This document shows, piece by piece, positions 27,106-34,962 of a stretch of DNA of 64,000 nucleotides (position 1 is the stretch's first letter; each line of letters opens with the position of its first letter). The DNA is from Metabacillus mangrovi. GTDB lineage: Bacteria; Bacillota; Bacilli; Bacillales; Bacillaceae. The stretch spans positions 62,001 through 126,000 of the forward strand of contig NZ_WMIB01000003.1 of the NCBI RefSeq assembly GCF_009711125.1, read 5' to 3'. The notes beneath the pieces are model-generated. The model was given only the letters and a program-made list of their open reading frames with translations. It did no database searches and was not told the origin of the DNA. Position numbers and translations under genes: made by a program.

Positions 27106-28377
27106 ATGACGAACGGTGTAAAAATTACAGTAGATAACGGTGTATTGAATGTTCCAAACCAGCCAATCATCCCTTATATCGAAGGCGATGGAATCGGTTC
27201 TGATATCTGGGCTGCAGCATCCCGTGTCCTTGAAGCGGCAGTAGAAAAAGCATACGGCGGCGAAAAGCAGATCATTTGGAAAGAAGTACTCGCTGGAGAA
27301 AAAGCATTCAACAAGACAGGAAGCTGGCTTCCGGAAGAGACGCTTGATGCGATCCGTGAATACATCATTGCGATTAAAGGACCGCTTACAACTCCTGTAG
27401 GAGGCGGAATCCGCTCTCTTAATGTCGCGCTTCGCCAGGAACTGGATCTGTTCACTTGCCTTCGTCCTGTGCGCTACTTCAAGGGTGTTCCTTCACCGGT
27501 TAAACGCCCTGAGGATACAGACATGGTGATTTTCCGCGAGAATACGGAAGACATCTACGCAGGAATCGAATATGCGAGCGGGTCTGACGAAGTGAAGAAA
27601 TTAATCTCTTTCCTTCAAAACGAAATGGGAGTTAACAAAATTCGTTTCCCTGAAACATCCGGAATCGGGATCAAGCCGGTTTCACAGGAAGGGACTTCCC
27701 GTCTTGTAAGAGCAGCCATCCAGTATGCTCTTGATCAGGGACGCAAGTCTGTCACGCTGGTTCATAAAGGAAACATCATGAAGTATACAGAAGGAGCCTT
27801 CAAAAACTGGGGCTATGAGCTTGCGGAAAAAGAGTTCGGCGATAAAGTATTCACATGGGCGGAATACGACAGAATCATTGAAAAAGACGGCAAAGATGCA
27901 GCAAACCAGGCGCAAAGTGAAGCAGAAGCTGCCGGTAAAATCATCATTAAAGACTCTATTGCTGATATTTTCCTTCAGCAGATCCTGACACGTCCAAGCG
28001 AGTTCGACGTGGTGGCTACGATGAACCTGAACGGGGATTACATTTCAGATGCACTGGCAGCACAGGTTGGCGGAATCGGGATCGCACCGGGTGCCAACAT
28101 CAACTATGAAACAGGACATGCAATCTTTGAAGCGACACACGGAACGGCTCCTAAATATGCCGGTCTTGATAAAGTGAATCCTTCTTCTGTTCTGCTTTCC
28201 GGTGTCCTTATGCTTGAGCACCTTGGCTGGAATGAAGCAGCTGATCTCGTTATCCAGTCAGTCGAAAAGACAATCGAATCAAAAGTTGTTACTTACGATT
28301 TTGCGCGATTGATGGATGGCGCGACTGAAGTGAAATGTTCCCAGTTCGGGGACGAGCTTATTAAAAATATGGGATAA
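27106..28377 (+). CDS. icd: Isocitrate dehydrogenase (NADP)
   Basis: Converts isocitrate to 2-oxoglutarate and CO2 with NADP. It has 423 residues, the same as B. subtilis Icd. Key features are [14 protein letters not shown] (~22-35), the substrate-binding [17 protein letters not shown] (~100-116; the Ser is the phosphorylation/substrate residue), [14 protein letters not shown] (~140-153) and the cofactor region [11 protein letters not shown] (~345-355). The ATG at 27106 follows GGGAGG; the upstream 11-codon extension is not needed. Separated from citZ by hairpins and from mdh by another. Confidence 0.97.
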   Translation: MTNGVKITVDNGVLNVPNQPIIPYIEGDGIGSDIWAAASRVLEAAVEKAYGGEKQIIWKEVLAGEKAFNKTGSWLPEETLDAIREYIIAIKGPLTTPVGGGIRSLNVALRQELDLFTCLRPVRYFKGVPSPVKRPEDTDMVIFRENTEDIYAGIEYASGSDEVKKLISFLQNEMGVNKIRFPETSGIGIKPVSQEGTSRLVRAAIQYALDQGRKSVTLVHKGNIMKYTEGAFKNWGYELAEKEFGDKVFTWAEYDRIIEKDGKDAANQAQSEAEAAGKIIIKDSIADIFLQQILTRPSEFDVVATMNLNGDYISDALAAQVGGIGIAPGANINYETGHAIFEATHGTAPKYAGLDKVNPSSVLLSGVLMLEHLGWNEAADLVIQSVEKTIESKVVTYDFARLMDGATEVKCSQFGDELIKNMG

Positions 28378-28391
28378 TGCATCCATACATG

Positions 28392-28419
28392 AAGGCAATG
28401 CCGCTCCCGGCATTGCCTT
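28392..28419 (+). terminator. Perfect 12-bp hairpin between icd and mdh
   Basis: AAGGCAATGCCG and CGGCATTGCCTT flank a CTCC loop. The tail is GCTTTAAAAT, a poor T-tract, so the hairpin more likely limits read-through or protects the icd mRNA 3' end than stops all transcription. Confidence 0.6.
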
Positions 28420-28466
28420 GCTTTAAAATACAAGCGGCCGCATTTTACCGACAGGAGGATGAGAAG

Positions 28467-29405
28467 ATGAATCGACGCAAGAAAATCTCAGTTATCGGTG
28501 CAGGGTTTACAGGGGCGACGACAGCTTTTCTGCTGGCAGCAAAAGAATTGGGAGACGTAGTGCTTGTGGATATTCCGCAGATGGAGGATCCGACAAAAGG
28601 CAAGGCGCTCGATATGCTTGAAGCAGGACCTGTAATGGGGTTTGATGCCAATATTACGGGAACCTCGAGCTATGAGGATACAGCGGATTCGGATGTTGTG
28701 GTCATTACTGCAGGCATTGCGAGAAAGCCCGGCATGAGCAGGGATGACCTTGTAGCAACCAATGAAAAAATTATGAGAAACGTAGCTAAGGAGATTGTCC
28801 GCTATTCTCCGGAATGCACCATTATCGTGCTGACCAATCCGGTAGACGCGATGACCTATGCGGTCTTTACCGAATCGGGCCTGCCTAAGCACAGGGTGAT
28901 TGGACAGTCAGGTGTTCTTGACACGGCACGCTTCCGTACCTTTGTAGCCCAGGAGCTCAATCTTTCCGTTAAAGATGTTACAGGCTTCGTTCTTGGAGGG
29001 CACGGCGATGATATGGTACCGCTTGTCAGATACTCCTACGCAGGCGGGATTCCTCTCGAGAAGCTGATGCCAAAAGAACGTCTGGATGCCATTGTTGAAC
29101 GGACACGGAAGGGCGGCGGCGAGATTGTCAATCTTCTCGGTAACGGAAGTGCTTACTATGCTCCGGCTGCTTCCCTTGTGGAAATGACAGAAGCCATCAT
29201 TAAAGATCAGCGCCGCGTTATTCCGGCTATCGCTTATCTAGAAGGCGAATATGGCTTTGATGGGATCTATCTGGGGGTACCGGCCGTGCTTGGCAAGAAC
29301 GGCCTCGAGCAGATCATTGAGCTTGAATTGACGGAGGACGAAAAGGCGGCACTTGAAAAATCAGCCGATTCTGTCCGGAACGTGATGAAGGTTCTATCTA
29401 ACTGA
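28467..29405 (+). CDS. mdh: Malate dehydrogenase
   Basis: Oxidises malate to oxaloacetate with NAD. The 312-residue length matches the LDH-like bacterial Mdh of Bacillus. The motifs are the Rossmann loop [13 protein letters not shown] (~9-21), the active-site arginines in [12 protein letters not shown] (~84-95), TNPVD (~121-125), [14 protein letters not shown] (~148-161) and the catalytic GGHGDDMVP (~177-185). The ATG at 28467 follows AGGAGGATGAG; the longer frame from 28377 runs through the intergenic hairpin and is rejected. Confidence 0.97.
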   Translation: MNRRKKISVIGAGFTGATTAFLLAAKELGDVVLVDIPQMEDPTKGKALDMLEAGPVMGFDANITGTSSYEDTADSDVVVITAGIARKPGMSRDDLVATNEKIMRNVAKEIVRYSPECTIIVLTNPVDAMTYAVFTESGLPKHRVIGQSGVLDTARFRTFVAQELNLSVKDVTGFVLGGHGDDMVPLVRYSYAGGIPLEKLMPKERLDAIVERTRKGGGEIVNLLGNGSAYYAPAASLVEMTEAIIKDQRRVIPAIAYLEGEYGFDGIYLGVPAVLGKNGLEQIIELELTEDEKAALEKSADSVRNVMKVLSN

Positions 29406-29412
29406 AAAACAG

Positions 29413-29447
29413 AAAGAAATTGGAGGAAACTCCAATTTCTTTTTTCT
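29413..29447 (+). terminator. Intrinsic terminator of citZ-icd-mdh
   Basis: AAAGAAATTGGAG pairs perfectly with CTCCAATTTCTTT around a GAAA tetraloop, followed by T's. Confidence 0.92.
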
Positions 29448-29520
29448 ATTCGGACTGAGCAGAAGATTCATTCATAAAAATATATTTGTAAGCGATTACA
29501 TAGATAGAGGGGGAAATGGG

Positions 29521-29997
29521 ATGGTTCTTGGGAAAAAGCGAAAGCTCGGCAGACCGATTGAAGAAATCAAAATAGGGGAAAAGCTGACTCTTACAGAAAA
29601 GATGGAGGATAAAGACCTGCTGCTGTATCTGGGGCTCACAAACGATGCCAATCCACTATATATTCAGCACGATTATGCTTCTGTGACGCCATTTAAAAAA
29701 CCGCTCGTACCAGCCGTTATGCTCTCGGGGTTTATCACTTCAGCCGTCACAAAATATTTTCCGGGACCCGGCAGCCATGTGACAATGCAGCATCTGGAAT
29801 ACCATGTGCCTGTATACCACTACGAAGTGCTGAGATTTTTCTTTGAAGTAAAAAAGACAGACCCGGAAAAAGGGATCATCTGTATTCATGTTCACACGCT
29901 GAACGAAGATGATGAAACCGCGATTGAGGGAATGCTGGAGGTGATTCCTCCGTTTTATCCTGAAAACACAGATGGAGAAGCCTTTCATAACTTCTGA
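29521..29997 (+). CDS. MaoC-like hotdog-fold dehydratase
   Basis: A 158-residue hotdog-fold protein with the MaoC/(R)-hydratase pattern: GLTNDANPLYIQHDYA (~38-53) is a variant of the hydratase motif (Asp, Asn-Pro, His), and PLVPAVMLSGF (~61-71) fits the following helix. Such enzymes hydrate enoyl-CoA or enoyl-ACP; the specific substrate is unknown. GGGGGAAATGGG precedes the ATG. It sits between mdh and phoP with terminators on both sides, so it is a single-gene unit. As I remember, B. subtilis 168 lacks it here, but several other Bacillus species have it. Confidence 0.82.
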   Translation: MVLGKKRKLGRPIEEIKIGEKLTLTEKMEDKDLLLYLGLTNDANPLYIQHDYASVTPFKKPLVPAVMLSGFITSAVTKYFPGPGSHVTMQHLEYHVPVYHYEVLRFFFEVKKTDPEKGIICIHVHTLNEDDETAIEGMLEVIPPFYPENTDGEAFHNF

Positions 29998-30019
29998 TGA
30001 AGCAGGCGGGGAAATAGAG

Positions 30020-30060
30020 ACCGGGGGCAATGCTGAAATAGCATTCCCGGTTTTTTTTCT
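30020..30060 (+). terminator. Intrinsic terminator after the MaoC-like gene
   Basis: ACCGGG and CCCGGT arms with an inner AATGCT/AGCATT stem, followed by eight T. Confidence 0.88.
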
Positions 30061-30189
30061 GCTCAGCCTCTATAACCCCCTATTCTAAATCCGGAAAGGA
30101 TTACACCCCTTTTCTAATAAAATTTTCCATAAAATGAGATGATTACAACGTAAAGAGAGAAATATCTCCGCAAGTTCTCATCTTCCCCT

Positions 30190-30240
30190 TTTGTAGAACC
30201 CAAATCTTTGACTATAATAGAGATAATGGCATCATGCCAT
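30190..30240 (+). promoter_or_regulatory. phoPR promoter region with an inverted repeat at the start point
   Basis: TATAAT (30213-30218) with a weak -35 (TTTGTA, 17-base spacer). Directly at the expected start point is ATGGCATCATGCCAT (30226-30240), 7-bp arms around one base; it could be an operator or form a small 5' hairpin. No clear pair of PhoP boxes with 11-base periodicity was found by eye. Confidence 0.45.
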
Positions 30241-30268
30241 ACGAGGAAAATACGATTTGGAGGCCTTT

Positions 30269-30991
30269 ATGAGCAAGAAGATTCTAGTAGTGGATGATGA
30301 ACATTCCATTTTAACTTTGCTTCAATATAATCTTGAGCAGGCAGGCTATGAAGTGGTAACCGCCATGGATGGAAGTGAAGGACTGCAAAAAGGGCTTACT
30401 GAATCACCGGATTTGATGGTTCTTGACTTGATGCTTCCTAAGATGGATGGGATTGAGGTATGCAAGCAGCTCCGTCAGCAGAAAGTGATGGTGCCGATCC
30501 TGATGCTGACCGCAAAGGATGATGAATTCGATAAGGTGCTGGGGCTTGAGCTGGGCGCAGATGACTATATGACGAAACCTTTCAGCCCGAGGGAGGTTGT
30601 CGCCAGAATAAAGGCGATTTTAAGACGTACCCAGTTTATGGCGGACAGTGAAGTAAAGGAAGAGCTCGATTCCTCCGAAAAAATTATCATCGGGGACTTG
30701 CGGATTCTGCCCGAGCATTATGAAGCCTATTATGGGCAGGAACGCTTGGAACTGACACCGAAGGAGTTTGAACTGCTCGTCTATCTGGCAAGGCATAAAG
30801 GAAGGGTGCTGACACGCGATCAGCTTCTGAGTGCTGTATGGAATTACGATTTTGCAGGAGACACACGGATTGTGGACGTACATATCAGCCACCTCAGAGA
30901 GAAAATCGAACGCAACACGAAGAAGCCTCTCTATATTAAAACAATCCGCGGGCTAGGCTATAAGCTCGAGGAGCCAAAGGCGGATGAATAA
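30269..30991 (+). CDS. phoP: Phosphate-starvation response regulator PhoP
   Basis: An OmpR-type response regulator that controls the phosphate-starvation regulon. It has 240 residues. The receiver domain has the acidic pair Asp9/Asp10, the phosphorylation site Asp53 in VLDLMLPKMDG and Lys in MTKPFSPRE; the C-terminal winged helix is seen in LTPKEFELLVYLARHKGRVL and VDVHISHLREKIE then RGLGYKLE. ATG 30269 follows TTGGAGG; the upstream TTG 30257 is less likely. It overlaps phoR by eight bases, so the pair is translationally coupled. Confidence 0.97.
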   Translation: MSKKILVVDDEHSILTLLQYNLEQAGYEVVTAMDGSEGLQKGLTESPDLMVLDLMLPKMDGIEVCKQLRQQKVMVPILMLTAKDDEFDKVLGLELGADDYMTKPFSPREVVARIKAILRRTQFMADSEVKEELDSSEKIIIGDLRILPEHYEAYYGQERLELTPKEFELLVYLARHKGRVLTRDQLLSAVWNYDFAGDTRIVDVHISHLREKIERNTKKPLYIKTIRGLGYKLEEPKADE

Positions 30992-32744
30992 ATTCCGCTC
31001 CAGGCTGTTATTTGCTCTTATTACGCTTATCATAGCTGTTTTGGTAGGACTCGGTCTGCTGCTTGGGCAAATTTTTAACAGCTACTATGTGGATACGTTC
31101 AAAGAGAGAATAGAGAAGGAAGCGAGACTTGCGGCTCTGCTCGTTTCAGAAGCGGGTCTTGATGCTGAAAGGACGGAACCGCTGCTTGAAGAAGCGAGCA
31201 AGGCAGCCCAGTCCCATATTTCCATCGTTTCACCTGAAGGCAGGATTCTCCTGGAAGCTGGAGACAAGAGCGGTTATGAAAATGAGCTGGTGCAAAAAGC
31301 ACTGGATAAGCTCTTAAGCGGCAACGGGGCCTCTAAAGCAAGAGGTCAGAGTGAGGGGCTCTATTACTATGCTCTCGAGGTCACAGACCAAAACAAAGAG
31401 ACAGCTTTCCTTATTCTGAGCACGCCTATTGAATCTCTTAAACAGGTGAATCAGCAGATATGGGGGCTTCTCGTCACCAGTCTGGGATTGTCACTCGTGG
31501 TCATACTGCTCCTAGGCTTCAGGATCACATCACAGTATACGAAACCGATCGAAAGTGCGACAAAGGTTGCGATGGAACTTGCCAAAGGCAACTATAAAGC
31601 AAGAACCTACGAAGACCATTTAGATGAGACCGGCATGCTGAGCCAGTCCATTAACATCCTGGCGAGAAATCTGCAGGATATGACGAGAGCACAGGAAATG
31701 CAGAAGGACCGGCTGGAAACCCTGATTGAAAATATGGGAAGCGGACTCATTCTGATTGACGGCAGAGGCTACATCAACCTTGTCAACCGGGCGTACAAGG
31801 AGATTTTTCAGGCGGATCCCGAACATTTTCTATATCGGCTGTATTACGATGCATTTGAGCATAAAGAGATTGTCGATATCATTGAAGAAATCTTTATGAC
31901 GGAAGTGCGTCTCCGGAAGCAGCTGCAGGTAGCGATCGGGATTGACCGGAGGCATTTTGAAATTTACGGGGCCCCAATTATCGGCACAAATGATGAGTGG
32001 AAAGGCATCGTTCTCGTTTTTCATGATATTACCGAGCTGAAAAAACTTGAGCAGATGCGAAAGGATTTCGTTGCAAACGTATCGCATGAATTAAAAACGC
32101 CCATCACGTCGATCAAGGGTTTTTCAGAAACGCTTCTGGACGGAGCGATGTCTGATAAGCAGACATTGGAATACTTCCTGTCCATTATTTTAAAAGAGAG
32201 TGACCGGCTGCAAACCCTTATCCAGGACCTGCTTGACTTGTCCAAAATTGAGCAGCAGGCCTTCAGGCTGACTTTCAGTGATTGTGATCTTCATGAAATC
32301 GCAGATGATATAGTGGCCATTCTGTCAAGCAAGGCAGAGGAAAAAGAAATTGTACTCACAGTTGACAGCGAGGCTGAAGTGATTCCGGCGATCGGAGATG
32401 TTTACCGGATTAAGCAGATCTTTATCAACCTCATTAATAATGCGCTCACCTATACTCCTAAGGGAGGATCTGTGAACTTAAGCTTGAGGAACGGCAAGGA
32501 TCATGCCTGGGTTACGGTTTCAGATTCCGGGATCGGGATCAGTGAAGAGGAGCTGCCGCGGATTTTTGAGCGGTTCTACCGGGTTGATAAGGCACGGAGC
32601 CGCAATTCGGGGGGGACGGGACTCGGGCTCGCCATCGTGAAGCATCTTGTGGAGGCTCACAAAGGGCAGATCACGGTAAAGAGCAGGGTTGGAGAGGGGA
32701 CAACCTTTACTGTCCGCTTTAATAAGAGGATACAAATGGAATAG
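30984..32744 (+). CDS. phoR: Sensor histidine kinase PhoR
   Basis: Membrane kinase partner of PhoP. The 586-residue order is: TM1 (~5-28), an extracytoplasmic PAS-like domain (~32-150), TM2 (~160-182), HAMP (~185-235), a cytoplasmic PAS (~250-350), the dimerisation/phosphoacceptor helix with His368 in FVANVSHELKTPITSIKGF, and the ATPase domain with N box NLINNALTYT, G1 DSGIGISEE, F box FERFYRVDKARS and G2 GTGLGLAIVK. The architecture matches B. subtilis PhoR (579 residues). Overlaps phoP. Confidence 0.97.
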   Translation: MNKFRSRLLFALITLIIAVLVGLGLLLGQIFNSYYVDTFKERIEKEARLAALLVSEAGLDAERTEPLLEEASKAAQSHISIVSPEGRILLEAGDKSGYENELVQKALDKLLSGNGASKARGQSEGLYYYALEVTDQNKETAFLILSTPIESLKQVNQQIWGLLVTSLGLSLVVILLLGFRITSQYTKPIESATKVAMELAKGNYKARTYEDHLDETGMLSQSINILARNLQDMTRAQEMQKDRLETLIENMGSGLILIDGRGYINLVNRAYKEIFQADPEHFLYRLYYDAFEHKEIVDIIEEIFMTEVRLRKQLQVAIGIDRRHFEIYGAPIIGTNDEWKGIVLVFHDITELKKLEQMRKDFVANVSHELKTPITSIKGFSETLLDGAMSDKQTLEYFLSIILKESDRLQTLIQDLLDLSKIEQQAFRLTFSDCDLHEIADDIVAILSSKAEEKEIVLTVDSEAEVIPAIGDVYRIKQIFINLINNALTYTPKGGSVNLSLRNGKDHAWVTVSDSGIGISEEELPRIFERFYRVDKARSRNSGGTGLGLAIVKHLVEAHKGQITVKSRVGEGTTFTVRFNKRIQME

Positions 32745-32749
32745 TTTAC

Positions 32750-32768
32750 AATACCTTTACAAGGTATT
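32750..32768. repeat. 8-bp inverted repeat after phoR
   Basis: AATACCTT - TAC - AAGGTATT is a perfect inverted repeat six bases after the phoR stop, followed by an AT-rich stretch with a TATAAT at 32796. It may be a weak terminator or protein-binding site. Confidence 0.4.
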
Positions 32769-32837
32769 TATTCTTACTTAACATATCGTTGATAATATAA
32801 TAGATGAAAACCCCTTCATCCAAGGAGCCAATCTTTA

Positions 32838-32871
32838 GGACGGTAGCAACTATGCTGCCGTCCCTTTTTTT
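32838..32871 (+). terminator. Strong intrinsic terminator between phoR and hflK
   Basis: GGACGGTAGC pairs with GCTGCCGTCC (one G-U) around AACTAT, followed by seven T. A TATAAT at 32796-32801 lies just upstream, so a short independent transcript of about 60 bases ending here is possible. Confidence 0.88.
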
Positions 32872-32960
32872 GTGCTTGTTTTACAAGATTTTCATAATAT
32901 GAAACTTTTTTCATACATACACGTAAGTAAGGGACACAGAAATAAAAGGGGGGCTGCACG

Positions 32961-33938
32961 TTGACACTTAAAAAGCTTTATACGTTTCTCGGTTTTGCTG
33001 CGGCAACATCAGCTGTACTGATCTTGGCTTTTACCACATGGTTTACGGTAGATGAATCCGATCAGGCTGTTATCATTACACTTGGCAAGGTGCAGGATAC
33101 AGTGACGGAATCCGGCTTGCACATGAAATGGCCATGGCCGGTCCAGACTGTTGAAAAGCTATCGAAAGAGACCTTCAGTCTGCAGTTTGGATACAAAGAA
33201 GATTCTGGTGATGTAAAATCGGTCCCTGCCGAAACGAAAATGATCACGGGTGATGAAAATATTGTGCTGGCAGACATGGTCGTTCAATGGAAAATTTCTG
33301 ATCCGAAAAAATATTTGTTTTCCGCTGAAGACCCGGAAGAGATTTTATATGATTCTACCTCCTCCAGTTTAAGAAGCATCATCGGAAGCTCGAAAATTGA
33401 TGATGCCCTTACTTCAGGCAAAGCCAACATAGAAAAAGAAGTTCAGGAGCTTCTTGGTGAACTGATGGCCAAATATGACATCGGCATTTCCATCCTTGCT
33501 GTCAAGCTGCAGGATGTCGATCTGCCGAATGAAGAGGTTAGAAAATCATTCACAAATGTAACAGATGCAAGGGAAACGATGAACACGAAAATGAATGAAG
33601 CAAAGAAATATGAAAACCAGAAGCGGGAAGAAGCGCTGGGGGAGAAGGATGCCATCATCTCGAAGGCGCAAGGTGACAAAACAGCCCGTGTTCAGAAAGC
33701 GATCGGAGAAACAGCGAAGTTCAGCTCTCTTTTCACCGAATATAAAAATGCAAAGGAAATCACACGGAAACGTCTGGTTCTTGAAACGATTGATCAGGTT
33801 CTTCCCGGAGCCCAAGTTTATATTATGAAGGACGAGGGCGGCACGATGAAATACCTGCCGATCGCAGATCTCTCAAAAGGGAAAAATCAAGTGCCGCCTC
33901 AAGCTTCAGCGGAAGGAAGTGAAAAGAATGGCCAATGA
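32961..33938 (+). CDS. hflK: HflK-like SPFH/Band 7 membrane protein
   Basis: A 325-residue bitopic protein: one N-terminal membrane helix (~8-27), then an SPFH/PHB domain starting VDESDQAVIITLGKV and a Lys/Glu-rich coiled-coil region (~205-270). In E. coli HflK and HflC form a large membrane cage around the FtsH protease. The TTG start follows AAAAGGGGGG. It overlaps the hflC homologue by 11 bases. The pair lies between phoR and polA, where B. subtilis has none, so it marks a lineage difference. Confidence 0.87.
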   Translation: MTLKKLYTFLGFAAATSAVLILAFTTWFTVDESDQAVIITLGKVQDTVTESGLHMKWPWPVQTVEKLSKETFSLQFGYKEDSGDVKSVPAETKMITGDENIVLADMVVQWKISDPKKYLFSAEDPEEILYDSTSSSLRSIIGSSKIDDALTSGKANIEKEVQELLGELMAKYDIGISILAVKLQDVDLPNEEVRKSFTNVTDARETMNTKMNEAKKYENQKREEALGEKDAIISKAQGDKTARVQKAIGETAKFSSLFTEYKNAKEITRKRLVLETIDQVLPGAQVYIMKDEGGTMKYLPIADLSKGKNQVPPQASAEGSEKNGQ

Positions 33939-34845
33939 GAACGTCGTGAATTTCAGAGAAAAATTTTCCTATACGCGCTATATCCGTTTTGGCATTTTTC
34001 TGCTGATAGCGGCCTTGCTGCTGATTGGCCTGTTCTCCAGTCTGTTTGTAGTCAAAGAGAACGAATACAAGGTCGTCCGCCAGTTCGGAGAAGTGGTCAG
34101 GATTATTGAAAAGCCTGGATTGCACGTGAAAATCCCGCTTATACAGAGTGTTACTTCCCTTCCGAAATTTCAAATGACCTATGATGTAAAAGAGGCGGAA
34201 ATCAACACGAAAGATAAGAAACGGATGATCATTGATAATTATGCGGTATGGAAAATCGAGGATCCGAAAAAGATGATCTCGAATGCCCGGACCATGGTGA
34301 ACGCAGAAGCAAAAATGGCTGAATTTGTGTTCTCATCCATCCGCTCGGAGCTCGGACAGCTTAACTATGATGAAATCATCAATGATGAAAAGTCTTCCCG
34401 CGGAAGCCTGAATGACAAAGTAACTGAAATCGTCAACCGCCTCCTCGACCGGGATCAATATGGGATCACTGTAACCGATGTGCGGATCAAACGGACGGAT
34501 CTCCCTGAAGCAAATGAGAAATCGGTGTACACACGTATGATTTCAGAAAGGGATTCCACGGCCCAGCAGTACTTGTCAAAAGGAGATGCGGAAAAGAACC
34601 GGATTACTGCTAAAACAGACCAGTATGTGAAGGAAACCCTCGCAAAAGCTGAATCCGAAGCTGATGTGATCAGGGGCCAGGGGGAGCAGGAGGCCGCTAA
34701 GATCTACAACCGCGCTTATTCTGCTGATCCGGAATTTTACAGCCTATACAGAACACTGGAATCCTATAAGAAGACGATAGACGGAGAGACGGTCATCATC
34801 CTTCCGATGGACTCCCCTTACGCACAAACTTTACTCGGCCAGTAA
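33928..34845 (+). CDS. hflC: HflC-like SPFH/Band 7 membrane protein
   Basis: A 305-residue partner of HflK with the same layout: an N-terminal cytoplasmic tip, a single membrane helix (~20-42), the SPFH domain (VVKENEYKVVRQFGEVVRI, ~43-61) and a helical region with AEKNRITAKTDQ and EADVIRGQGEQEAAKI that is characteristic of HflC. The C-terminus is short (MDSPYAQTLLGQ). ATG 33928 follows GGAAGGAAGTG and overlaps the end of hflK, as in other hflKC operons. Followed by a long hairpin terminator. Confidence 0.87.
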   Translation: MANENVVNFREKFSYTRYIRFGIFLLIAALLLIGLFSSLFVVKENEYKVVRQFGEVVRIIEKPGLHVKIPLIQSVTSLPKFQMTYDVKEAEINTKDKKRMIIDNYAVWKIEDPKKMISNARTMVNAEAKMAEFVFSSIRSELGQLNYDEIINDEKSSRGSLNDKVTEIVNRLLDRDQYGITVTDVRIKRTDLPEANEKSVYTRMISERDSTAQQYLSKGDAEKNRITAKTDQYVKETLAKAESEADVIRGQGEQEAAKIYNRAYSADPEFYSLYRTLESYKKTIDGETVIILPMDSPYAQTLLGQ

Positions 34846-34856
34846 AACTGAATCGT

Positions 34857-34919
34857 GCCGCCATTTTTCTTTCTCATACCGGACATGGTAGAATATGAGG
34901 AAGAAGAGGGCGGCTTTTT
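34857..34919 (+). terminator. Long hairpin terminator of hflKC
   Basis: GCCGCC (34857-34862) pairs with GGCGGC (34909-34914), and the arms continue as TTTTCTTTCTCATA against TATGAGGAAGAAGA with mismatches, giving a stem of over 20 bp followed by CTTTTTG. Confidence 0.78.
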
Positions 34920-34962
34920 GCTGTTTTCGGCATAAAGCTGACTGCGTTTTCAAGGAGGAAAA

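Noticed and set aside
28377-28466. 30-residue N-terminal extension of malate dehydrogenase
   Set aside because: Would translate the icd-mdh hairpin; ATG 28467 has AGGAGG and matches family length.
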